Assembly (NCBI RefSeq): GCF_050389775.1
Contig: NZ_CP177146.1
Coordinates: forward strand, 1 to 64,000
Source: Marinibacterium sp050389775
GTDB lineage: Bacteria; Pseudomonadota; Alphaproteobacteria; Rhodobacterales; Rhodobacteraceae
Length of the DNA stretch: 64,000 nt
Direction of reading: 5' to 3'
A program made the position numbers and the translations under genes. Of the stretch, positions 17,581 to 25,381 are shown piece by piece. The first letter of the stretch is position 1, and every line of letters begins with the position of its first letter. The notes below the pieces were generated by a model. It saw nothing but the letters and a program-made list of their open reading frames with translations, did not search any database and was not told the DNA's origin.

Positions 17581-18624
17581 TCAATCGCCGATCCGTTCCA
17601 GCGCCGCCTTGGTCGCGCCGGCAAAGGCCTGGTGACAGGCCGAGCGTGTCCTGGCCTTGGCCACCAGCCGTTCCAGGTCGGCCGTGGTCAGCGGGCCGGT
17701 GGCGCGCAGGACCAGCCGGTTGTCCTGCAGCTGGATGGCCGATTTGTCGAAGAGGTTGAAACAGCCCTTCATGTCGAGGTGGCAGGCAATGTCGCCTTCC
17801 AGCGCGTGCAGCACCAGCCCCTCTTCGGCGGCGCAAAGCACGACCTGTTGCATCAGGTCGGCCGCCACCCCGGTCAGCAGGTATTCCTGCGGGTTGGGCG
17901 CCTCGTTCAGACCGGCGGCGGGGCCGGGCTGGTCCGAGACCAGCCGCGCGCTGCGCGGGCGGGTGTGGCCGGGCGTGCCGATGTCCTTCAGGGCGATGTC
18001 CATCTGGGTGCCGTTGCGCCAGTCGATATCCACCCCCAGCGCCACCGGGCCGGCCGGCTGATCCATCGGCGCGGGCATGATCCGGGCCGGGCGGGACAGC
18101 CCGTCGCCGGGCGCGGCGGTTTCGGTGACGATGCAGTCGACGGCCAGGCTGTTGGGCAGCGTGACGGTCACGTAATTGGGCGAGAACCGCGCCACGTTCA
18201 TCATCATCTGCTTGTATTGCCAGCGCCCGCCATCCGAGGCGATATGCACGTCGAGTGCCAGCCCCTCCAGCGCCGCGCCGGCCTGGCTGGCGGCGGCCGA
18301 GACCCGCAGCGTGTCGAGGGTGATGCCCTTGTAGGACGCGCCCTGGACCAGGATGTTGGCCACGCAGCTGCCCAGCCCGACCATCAGGTAATCGGCCGGC
18401 GTCGGCGCGGCGGCGCCGTCGGGATCGGACAGGTGCCCGACGTCGAAACGAAAATCCCGGCCCAGCCGCTTGCTGCCGAAGCGCAGCGGCAGGGTGCGCC
18501 CGCGCAGGGTCAGCCCGCCGGCCCAGGTCAGCCCGGCGGAATAGTCGATCTCGTTCTCGCGTGGCACCTTGCGGATCTCGTGGACCAGTTCGCTGATCGC
18601 CGCGACATTCATGCCGTTCTTCAT
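17581..18624 (-). CDS. Tandem OsmC-like protein, accessory gene of the cluster
   Basis: A 347-residue protein with two consecutive OsmC-like halves. The first has TPADYLMVGLGSCVANIL (Cys87), the usual first redox Cys of OsmC/Ohr proteins. The second has the matching NPQEYLLTGVAADLMQQVVL without that Cys. The second redox Cys appears only in the second half (SACHQAF, Cys330), while the equivalent place in the first half reads SPN. The protein is thus a fused pseudo-dimer with one Cys from each half. OsmC/Ohr proteins are thiol-dependent peroxidases; a role in protecting or processing thiol intermediates is conjecture. It is translationally coupled (ATGA) to the PLP enzyme and is the last gene of the right-hand operon. 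Confidence 0.8.
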   Translation of the reverse strand: MKNGMNVAAISELVHEIRKVPRENEIDYSAGLTWAGGLTLRGRTLPLRFGSKRLGRDFRFDVGHLSDPDGAAAPTPADYLMVGLGSCVANILVQGASYKGITLDTLRVSAAASQAGAALEGLALDVHIASDGGRWQYKQMMMNVARFSPNYVTVTLPNSLAVDCIVTETAAPGDGLSRPARIMPAPMDQPAGPVALGVDIDWRNGTQMDIALKDIGTPGHTRPRSARLVSDQPGPAAGLNEAPNPQEYLLTGVAADLMQQVVLCAAEEGLVLHALEGDIACHLDMKGCFNLFDKSAIQLQDNRLVLRATGPLTTADLERLVAKARTRSACHQAFAGATKAALERIGD

Positions 18625-19952
18625 GCCCGTTCTCCCGTTGCGGCGGCCAGCGCGTCGGACAGATCGCGGCGCAGGTCGGCCAGGTCCTCGATGCCGACCG
18701 ACAGGCGCATCAGCCCGGGGTTGATCCCGACCTCGCGGCGCTGGCGTTCGACCATGCTGGAATGGCTGGTGTTGAATGGCATCGAGATCAGCGATTCCAC
18801 CCCGCCCAGCGACGTTGCGGCCTGGATGATCCTGAGCTCGCTCATCAGCTTCAGCCCGGCCTCGTCGCCGCCTTTGACCTCGAAGGACACCATGCCCCCC
18901 GCGCCCCGGGGCAACAGCCCGGCGGCCCAGTCATAGGGATAGTCCGGCAGGTCGGGGTGATAGACCCGGGCCACCCCGGGATGGCCGTCGAGATAGGTGG
19001 CGATCTGGCGCGCGCCGGCGACATGGGCGCGCATGCGCAGGTCCAGGGTCTTCAGCCCGCGTTCCAGCACGGCGCAATCCTGCGGGTTCAGCGAACCGCC
19101 CAGCTTGAGCATCTGCGACCAGATCATGTCGAGATACTTGCGGCTGCCCGCCGCGCTGCCGGCCACAAGGTCGCTGTGGCCGTTGAGATACTTGGTGCCC
19201 GAATGCAGCACGACATGGGCGCCCAGGTCGATGGGCGTCATGCAGACCGGGGTCAGGAAGGTGTTGTCGAGCGCCAGGAACAGGTCGCGCTGGCGGGCCA
19301 GCTCGCCCAGCCGGGCGACCGGGGCGCATTTCAGCAGCGGGTTGGTCAGGGTCTCGAAATAAAGCAGCTGGGTGTTGTCGCGGATCGCGGCCTCGATCGC
19401 ATCGGCATCGGTCGGATCGACAAAGCTGACCTCGCGGCCGAACTGGTGCATGTCGTCGCGCAGCAGGTTGAAACTGCCACCATAAAGATCGCGGGCGGTG
19501 ACGATATGGCCGCCCCGGGTGGTCAGGGCCAGCAGCGTCGTGCTGATCGCGGCCATGCCCGACGAAAAGACGATGGCGCTTTCGGCATGTTCCAGCGCGG
19601 CGATCTTGTCCTGCACGGCCCATTGCGTCGGGTTCCCGTAGCGGGTGTAGATCGGGTAGTCGCGGATCATCCCCTGGTCGAAGGCCTTGTAGCTTTCCTT
19701 CTGGAACAGGAAGGTCGTGGCGTTGAAGACCGGCGTGCCGACGGCACCGGTGACCGGGTCGTTGTAGGTCCCGGCATGGACCGACAGCGTGCCGGTGCCA
19801 TGGGTGGCCGGGTCCATCGCGGTCTGCACCGACATCCTCGGTCCGGCATGGCGGCTGCGGGTCAGCTGGTCGGCCCATTCGGTCTTGGCCGAAACCCCGG
19901 GGGTCTCGCTTCGGAACCGGCCTGCCCAGTCCTTCAATATGTTTCTGCTCAT
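18621..19952 (-). CDS. Cys/Met metabolism PLP-dependent enzyme
   Basis: A 443-residue fold-type I PLP enzyme of the cystathionine gamma-synthase/gamma-lyase family. Visible are YTRYGNPTQWAVQDKIAALE, the phosphate-binding SSGMAAIS, LALDNTFLTP, the Schiff-base lysine in LHSGTKYLNGHSD, and the C-terminal SLGGVESLISMP. Possible roles are transsulfuration to supply the cysteine the assembly line consumes, or tailoring of a sulfur intermediate; the sequence does not decide. The ATG at 19952 overlaps the stop of the FAD oxidoreductase. The N-terminal 50 residues before the family core are longer than usual. Confidence 0.88.
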   Translation of the reverse strand: MSRNILKDWAGRFRSETPGVSAKTEWADQLTRSRHAGPRMSVQTAMDPATHGTGTLSVHAGTYNDPVTGAVGTPVFNATTFLFQKESYKAFDQGMIRDYPIYTRYGNPTQWAVQDKIAALEHAESAIVFSSGMAAISTTLLALTTRGGHIVTARDLYGGSFNLLRDDMHQFGREVSFVDPTDADAIEAAIRDNTQLLYFETLTNPLLKCAPVARLGELARQRDLFLALDNTFLTPVCMTPIDLGAHVVLHSGTKYLNGHSDLVAGSAAGSRKYLDMIWSQMLKLGGSLNPQDCAVLERGLKTLDLRMRAHVAGARQIATYLDGHPGVARVYHPDLPDYPYDWAAGLLPRGAGGMVSFEVKGGDEAGLKLMSELRIIQAATSLGGVESLISMPFNTSHSSMVERQRREVGINPGLMRLSVGIEDLADLRRDLSDALAAATGERA

Positions 19953-21235
19953 CCGGCCTTCCTCTGGTCCTTGGTGGTCTGGTCTGCCAGGTGGCGGCAC
20001 AGCGCCTCGCCATCCGCGCCCTGGAATATGTTGATGCCCACCGGCGCCCCGGCATGGGACGGCTCGCCGATGCCCGTGTTGCGCCGGCCAAAGCCCAGCC
20101 CCAGGCCCATCAGCCCGTCGAACGGCGCGCCCTGGCCGTCACACAGCCGGCCCCGGGCATCGATGGCGCAATTGGCGGTGAGGGTGCCCGGGTCCAGCGG
20201 GCGGCCCCCGGCGTCTTCCAGCCGGGGCAGGCGGGGGCGGTAGCCGGTGCCGGCGATCACCAGCCCGGCCCCGGCGATGGCCTGATCCAGGGCCTTGTCC
20301 GAGGCGATCTCGACCAGGCGCACCCGGGCGTGCAGCCCGGCCCGGACCTGTTCGTAAAGCGCGCGCGAGCGGGTATAGAGCCCCTGGAACCGGAACACCC
20401 GGCCCGAGGCCGGGCAGACATCGGCCACCGGGTCGAAGGCCTCGCCGGCGGCCCGGGCGGCGGCGGCCGACAGATGCATGCGCCGGATCGGCGCGCGGTG
20501 CAGGATGTCGATGGCCGGCCGGTCGCCGCCGGTCTCTTCCAACAGCTTGTGCAGGATCGAAAAGGCGCTGTGCGAGCCGCCGACAACGACGATGCGCCCG
20601 GCATCGCCGGGCAGGGTCGCGGCCCCGGCCGGGCGCAGGAACCGTTCGGAATGGATCAGCCGCACCCCGTGGCGGGCCGCCGCTCCGGCCAGCGCATCGG
20701 GGATCACCGGGATGCTGCCGCAGGCCAGCAGGGCGCGGCGCGATACTGTTTCGGTGCCGTCCTCGTCGATCGCCGTGATGCCCGGCCCCTCAACGGGGCC
20801 ATCATTCGGCCCGCTGCGCAGGCACAGAATGCGCCGGCCAAAGCGAATGCGGCTCTGGGGAAACCGCCGAACCAGGCGCAGCACGTCCTGGCGCAGCTCG
20901 GCCTCGAAAGCGGCGACCAGTTGCAGGGGCACCGGCCGGTCGCCGGTCTGGCGCAGCAGGGCGGCCAGCGGCCGGTCGAGCGCCTCGGCAAAGGCGCCGT
21001 CGGGCCGGATGCCTTCGAGGAAATCGGACGCCGCGGAATTCGACACGATGTCATAGTTGATGCCCCGCTGCAGCAGGGCGTCGACATCGGGCTCGGCCTC
21101 GTGGATGATCAGCCCGGCGCGCAGCAGGTCGGGCAAGAGCCCGGTGCGGTCGGCCGCGATCAGGAAGCTGATCGCCGCGGGGCCGAAGCCGATGATCTGG
21201 CAGGGCGGGACGGGCTGGCGGGCGGGGTCGGGCAT
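19949..21235 (-). CDS. FAD/NAD(P)-dependent oxidoreductase
   Basis: A 428-residue flavoprotein with two dinucleotide-binding sites. The N-terminal FAD motif is CQIIGFGPAAISFL. The central NAD(P) motif is GRIVVVGGSHSAFSIL. A C-terminal LVIAGTGYRPRLPRL matches the ATG-like motif of lysine/ornithine-monooxygenase and related two-dinucleotide flavoproteins. AAGGAG lies seven bases before the ATG. The cluster lacks the PchG/Irp3-type thiazolinyl imine reductase, so this protein could reduce a thiazoline or hydroxylate an intermediate; that is inference. It lies between the type II thioesterase and the PLP enzyme. Confidence 0.82.
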   Translation of the reverse strand: MPDPARQPVPPCQIIGFGPAAISFLIAADRTGLLPDLLRAGLIIHEAEPDVDALLQRGINYDIVSNSAASDFLEGIRPDGAFAEALDRPLAALLRQTGDRPVPLQLVAAFEAELRQDVLRLVRRFPQSRIRFGRRILCLRSGPNDGPVEGPGITAIDEDGTETVSRRALLACGSIPVIPDALAGAAARHGVRLIHSERFLRPAGAATLPGDAGRIVVVGGSHSAFSILHKLLEETGGDRPAIDILHRAPIRRMHLSAAAARAAGEAFDPVADVCPASGRVFRFQGLYTRSRALYEQVRAGLHARVRLVEIASDKALDQAIAGAGLVIAGTGYRPRLPRLEDAGGRPLDPGTLTANCAIDARGRLCDGQGAPFDGLMGLGLGFGRRNTGIGEPSHAGAPVGINIFQGADGEALCRHLADQTTKDQRKAG

Positions 21236-21257
21236 GGTGCTCTCCTTGAATTCGGGC

Positions 21258-22028
21258 TCAGGCCTGCGCGCCCTGCCGGGCGGGGCGGGCCAGCAGATCG
21301 GCCAGGTCGGTGCAGATCTGTCGGCGGATGCGGTCCAGCTGGGCATCGTGGTGCAGGAAGAAATGGTCGCCGGGCAGCAGGGTGCGGCCAAAGCCCGGGC
21401 CGGCCACGTCGCGCCAATGCTCCAGCGCGGCGGCGGGCACCTCGGGGTCGTCGGCGCCGCCAAAGACATGCAGGGCACAGGGCAGGATGCGGTGACAGGG
21501 CTGGCGGCTGATGATCTCGCTCAGGCGGAAATCGGCGCGGATGACGGGCAGGACCAGCGGCAGCAGTTCGGCATTGTCCAGCACCTCGGCCGGCGAGCCG
21601 TTCAGCGCACGGACCTCCTCGACCAGCGCGGCATCGGCCAGATGCGACCGGCGGCGCGACGGATCGGGGTGCGACGGGCTGTGACGGCCCGAGGCAAAGA
21701 GCGCCAGCGGCGGCCGCGACGCGCCGGTCGCCAGCGCCAGCCGGTATCCCAGCGCCGCGCCCAGGCTGTGGCCAAAGATCGCCCAGGGCCGCGTCAGGGC
21801 CGGGCGCAATTCGTCGGCCAGCCGCGTGGCCAGGGCGTCGGGATCGGTGGCCAGCGCCTCGCCCATGCGCATGCCGCGCCCGGGGTATTCGACCGGGCGC
21901 ACGGCGATCCAGTCGGGAAACAGCCGGTCCCAGTCGCGATAGACCGCCGTGCTGCCGCCGGCATAGGCCAGGCAGAACAGGTCGATCTCGGCGCGGGGCT
22001 TGCGGTCGGAGAAGGGGGCGATGATCAT
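21258..22028 (-). CDS. Type II thioesterase
   Basis: A 256-residue alpha/beta-hydrolase of the external thioesterase family (YbtT, PchC, GrsT). It removes misprimed or stalled acyl groups from carrier domains. Visible are LFCLAYAGGSTAVYRDW, the nucleophile elbow IFGHSLGAALGY, VFGGADDPEVP (catalytic Asp region) and GDHFFLH (catalytic His). The ATG at 22028 overlaps the stop of the preceding NRPS. It is the only thioesterase in the window, and as an editing enzyme it does not by itself explain product release. Confidence 0.93.
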   Translation of the reverse strand: MIIAPFSDRKPRAEIDLFCLAYAGGSTAVYRDWDRLFPDWIAVRPVEYPGRGMRMGEALATDPDALATRLADELRPALTRPWAIFGHSLGAALGYRLALATGASRPPLALFASGRHSPSHPDPSRRRSHLADAALVEEVRALNGSPAEVLDNAELLPLVLPVIRADFRLSEIISRQPCHRILPCALHVFGGADDPEVPAAALEHWRDVAGPGFGRTLLPGDHFFLHHDAQLDRIRRQICTDLADLLARPARQGAQA

Positions 22029-25000
22029 GCGTCGGTCTCCTCGGCGGGCCCGTCCGTGGCGGTTTCGGGGGCGGCGTCCTGCCCGGCCACAAGGGCCGCC
22101 AGCGCGGCCAGGGTGGGGCTGTGGAACAGGCGGGCCAGGTCGATCTCGGCCCCCATCTCGCGCCGCAGGGCCTGGACCAGCCGCACCGCCTGGACGGATG
22201 TGCCCCCGTCGCGGAAGAAATGCGCCGCGCCGGAGCGCGGGGTGGTGCCGGTATGCGCGGCCCAGAGCCGGGCCAGGGCGGGCGGGATCGCCGGATCGTC
22301 CGGTCCCTCCGGGTCGGCCGGGGCCGGGGGACGACCGGCTAGGGCGGCCCAGGCAACGGCCTGCAGCGCTTGGCGGTCGCGCTTGCCGTTGCGGCCCAGC
22401 GGGATCTCGTCGATGGGCAGCAGGTGGCGCGGGACCATGTAATCGGGCAATTGCCCGCGCAGCCGGTCCAACAGCGCCTCGGGGTCGTCCAGCGCCCCCA
22501 CGCAACAGGCCACCAGCACGTCCTGGCCGGCTCCGTCGCGCAGGATCGTCACCGCCGCCGCGCTCAGCCCGGGCGCGCGCAGGAGGTGGGTCTCGATCTC
22601 GCCGGCCTCGATGCGGAACCCCCGCAGCTTCAGCTGGAAATCGGTGCGGCCGAGGAATTCGATCGCCCCGTCCGGACGCACCCGGCCAAGATCGCCGGTG
22701 GCATAAAGCCGGCGCCCCGAGGGATGGACCCGGAAGCTGGCCGCGCTGCGGGCCGGATCGCGGTAATAGCCCTGGGCCAGGCCGTGGCCTTCGATATGGA
22801 TCTCGCCGGTGGCCAGCGGTGGGCAGGGATGGCCGGCACCGTCCAGAACATGCAGCTGCTGGCCGGCCAGGGCATGGCCATAGGGCACCGACCGCCAGTC
22901 GTCGGGCACGTCGGTCACGGCAAAGGTGTTGGACCAGATCGAGGCTTCGGTCGCGCCGCCAAGCGCGTGCAGCCGGGCCTCGGGCAGGGTGTTCAGCACG
23001 GCCCGGGCCAGCGGCAGGGGCACCCAATCGCCGCTGAGCATGATGACCCGCAGCGCGGACAGCCCGGCGCGCAGGGCGGCGGGATCCTCGGCAAAGGCCA
23101 GGTCCAGGAAGGCCGGCACCGAATTCCACAGGGTGACCCCGTCGCGGGCGCATTGGCGCAGCAGGGCGGCCGGATCGGGCACCGGGGCATCGGGCGGCAG
23201 GACCAGCGCCGCCCCGGCGATCAGGCTGCCCCAGATGTCGTAGACGCTGAGATCGAAGCTGAGCGCCGACAGGCCAAGCACGCGGTCGCCCGGCCCGACG
23301 GCAAAGCGCCGGTTGATGTCGTGCAGGGTGTTCAGCACGGCGGCATGGGTGATGGCCACGCCCTTGGGCGTGCCGGTCGAGCCGGAGGTATAGATGACAT
23401 AGGCCAGCGCCGCGCCGTCGGGCGGGGGCATGTCGGGCAGGGGCGGATGGGTGGCCAGACCGTCGGGCCGCAGCGCGCCGGGGCGGTCCTCGGCGATGAT
23501 CGTGCGGGCGCCGCTCTGGGCCAGGATCGCCTGCTGGCGGGCGGCGGGCAGGCGCGGGTCAAGGGGCAGCCAGGCCATGCAGGCCAGCGACACGCCCAGC
23601 ACGCAGGCCACCTGGTCGGGGCCACGGGGCAGCGACACGGCCACCAGGTCGCCGGGCAGGGCGCCGGACGCCCGCAGCCCCGAGGCGATGCGCCGGGCCT
23701 TCTCGGCCAGCGTGCCATAGAATGTCGCCCGTCCCCGGGCATCGACCAGGGCCACTGCCTCGGGCTGGGTGGCCGCGCGCTCCAGGAACGCCCGGCCCAG
23801 GGTCTCGCCCGGATCGGGCGCCGGGCCCTCGGCCAGGGGCGGCAGGGCGGGAATGGCCGGCTGGGCCGGATCGGCCCGGTCCCAGGCGCCGGCGTCGCGG
23901 ATCAGCGCCATAAGCGCCGTCTCGTAGCGGTCGAACAGGGCCTCGGGCAGGCCGGGCTCAAAGATCTCCTCGACGTGATCCCAGTAGTAAAGCAGCCCTT
24001 CATGGGTCTCGATCACCTGGTGATCCAGCCAGACCTGCGGCGTGCGCAGCTCGCTGGACAGGGTGCGGAACCGGCCCTGTAGCGCCGGTGGCAGCACGGC
24101 CGTGCCGGGGCCGATCCCGCTGGTAAAGACAAAGGGCGCGGGCGGGGTGGTGGTGTCGCCCTCGCGGTGCAGCCGGCGGCAGAGCGACACGCCGGAGACC
24201 GCCGCATGGGTCATCCGCTCGGCCAGGGCCTGTTGCAGGGCGCGGGCCTGGTCGGCAAAGGCCCCGCCGGACAGGCAGGGGGTCAGCAGGGTGTTGGTGT
24301 GGTTGCCCACGATGGCCGCCATGTCGGGATGATCGAAGGGCCGGAAATTGCCCAGCACGTTCAGGGTGAAATCCGCCCGCCCGGCCCAGGGCCGCAGCAC
24401 GGCAGCATAAAGCGCCAGCAACACCGCGTTGGGCGTCAGCCCGCGTTCCTGCGCCCGGCGCCGCAGGGTGACCCAATCCTCGGGCCGCAACCGCCCGGCC
24501 TGCCGCGCAAAGCGCGAGCGGTCGGGCGCCCGGCCGGCCCGGGGCAGGGCCGGTGGCGGGGGCAGGTCGGGCAGGGCGCGGTCCCAATAGGCCCGGGCCG
24601 CGTCGCGCGGGAGATCCTGCAGGGCCAGCACGTAATCGCGATAGGACAGGGCATGGTCGGCCGGGGCCATCGGCGCGTCGTAAAGCCCGGCGAGCAGGTC
24701 GTGGAACAGCCGTGCCAGCGACGGGCCGTCCAGCACGATCAGCCGCAGGGTCAGCACCAGGCGGCAGCCCTCGGGCATGCGGATCAGCGTCGCGGCCAGC
24801 GGCGGGCCGTCTTCCAGCGCGGGCAGGGCCGTGTCGGCGTGGGCGGCGGCCAGGGCGGCGGCCCGGGCATCGGCGGCTTCGGGCTCCAGCGTGGACAGGT
24901 CCAGCACCTCAAGGATGCAGCGGGCATCGCCCGGCGGGGCGATCCGTTGGGTGCCGTCCGGGCTGAAGCGCATGCGCAGCACCTCGTGGCGCTCTTGCAG

Positions 25001-25381
25001 CAGGTCCAGCGTGGCCTGCATGCGCTCGGGTGTGACATCCTCCAGCGCGACATGATGGACATAACAGGGCACGGCCGATTGCGGCGCCCCGCCGCGTTCC
25101 CCGACCCAATAGGCCTGTTGCAGGTCGGTCAGCGGGAAGGGCGCGTGGCGGTCCTGCGGAGCCGGGCGGATCGGCGGGGCCAAGGCCGCCGCATCGGGCG
25201 CGGCGGCGAGGTCGGCCAGCAGGGCGGGCTTGTGCGCGGCCAAGGCCTGGCGCAAGGCCGCGTCGACGGCGCCGGCGGGGGCTTCGAACCGCAGCGCTCC
25301 GGCCTCGGCCCACAGCCGCACCCGGCGTTCGCGCAGCTGTTCCTGCAATTGCCACAGCGGCATGATCACGGCCTGTGTCAT
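22025..25381 (-). CDS. NRPS: TubC docking-degenerate Cy-A-PCP
   Basis: A 1,118-residue module. A TubC-like docking domain covers about residues 8-60 (WQLQEQLRERRVRLWAEAGAL). The next domain is clearly Cy-family (FPLTDLQQAYWVGE, and TPQVWLDHQ). However, its active motif reads RLIVLDGPS at 213-221, with Arg replacing the first Asp of DxxxxDxxS. The A domain (about 520-960) has IYTSGSTGTPKG and the pocket FDLSVYDIW, WNSVPAF, IMLSGDW, LGGATEASIW, reading DLYNMSLIW, close to the cysteine code. The PCP serine is Ser1062. No thioesterase or reductase domain follows. The start overlaps the stop of the giant hybrid gene as TGATG; Met7 is an alternative start. The altered motif makes cyclization by this domain doubtful. 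Confidence 0.92.
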   Translation of the reverse strand: MTQAVIMPLWQLQEQLRERRVRLWAEAGALRFEAPAGAVDAALRQALAAHKPALLADLAAAPDAAALAPPIRPAPQDRHAPFPLTDLQQAYWVGERGGAPQSAVPCYVHHVALEDVTPERMQATLDLLQERHEVLRMRFSPDGTQRIAPPGDARCILEVLDLSTLEPEAADARAAALAAAHADTALPALEDGPPLAATLIRMPEGCRLVLTLRLIVLDGPSLARLFHDLLAGLYDAPMAPADHALSYRDYVLALQDLPRDAARAYWDRALPDLPPPPALPRAGRAPDRSRFARQAGRLRPEDWVTLRRRAQERGLTPNAVLLALYAAVLRPWAGRADFTLNVLGNFRPFDHPDMAAIVGNHTNTLLTPCLSGGAFADQARALQQALAERMTHAAVSGVSLCRRLHREGDTTTPPAPFVFTSGIGPGTAVLPPALQGRFRTLSSELRTPQVWLDHQVIETHEGLLYYWDHVEEIFEPGLPEALFDRYETALMALIRDAGAWDRADPAQPAIPALPPLAEGPAPDPGETLGRAFLERAATQPEAVALVDARGRATFYGTLAEKARRIASGLRASGALPGDLVAVSLPRGPDQVACVLGVSLACMAWLPLDPRLPAARQQAILAQSGARTIIAEDRPGALRPDGLATHPPLPDMPPPDGAALAYVIYTSGSTGTPKGVAITHAAVLNTLHDINRRFAVGPGDRVLGLSALSFDLSVYDIWGSLIAGAALVLPPDAPVPDPAALLRQCARDGVTLWNSVPAFLDLAFAEDPAALRAGLSALRVIMLSGDWVPLPLARAVLNTLPEARLHALGGATEASIWSNTFAVTDVPDDWRSVPYGHALAGQQLHVLDGAGHPCPPLATGEIHIEGHGLAQGYYRDPARSAASFRVHPSGRRLYATGDLGRVRPDGAIEFLGRTDFQLKLRGFRIEAGEIETHLLRAPGLSAAAVTILRDGAGQDVLVACCVGALDDPEALLDRLRGQLPDYMVPRHLLPIDEIPLGRNGKRDRQALQAVAWAALAGRPPAPADPEGPDDPAIPPALARLWAAHTGTTPRSGAAHFFRDGGTSVQAVRLVQALRREMGAEIDLARLFHSPTLAALAALVAGQDAAPETATDGPAEETDA

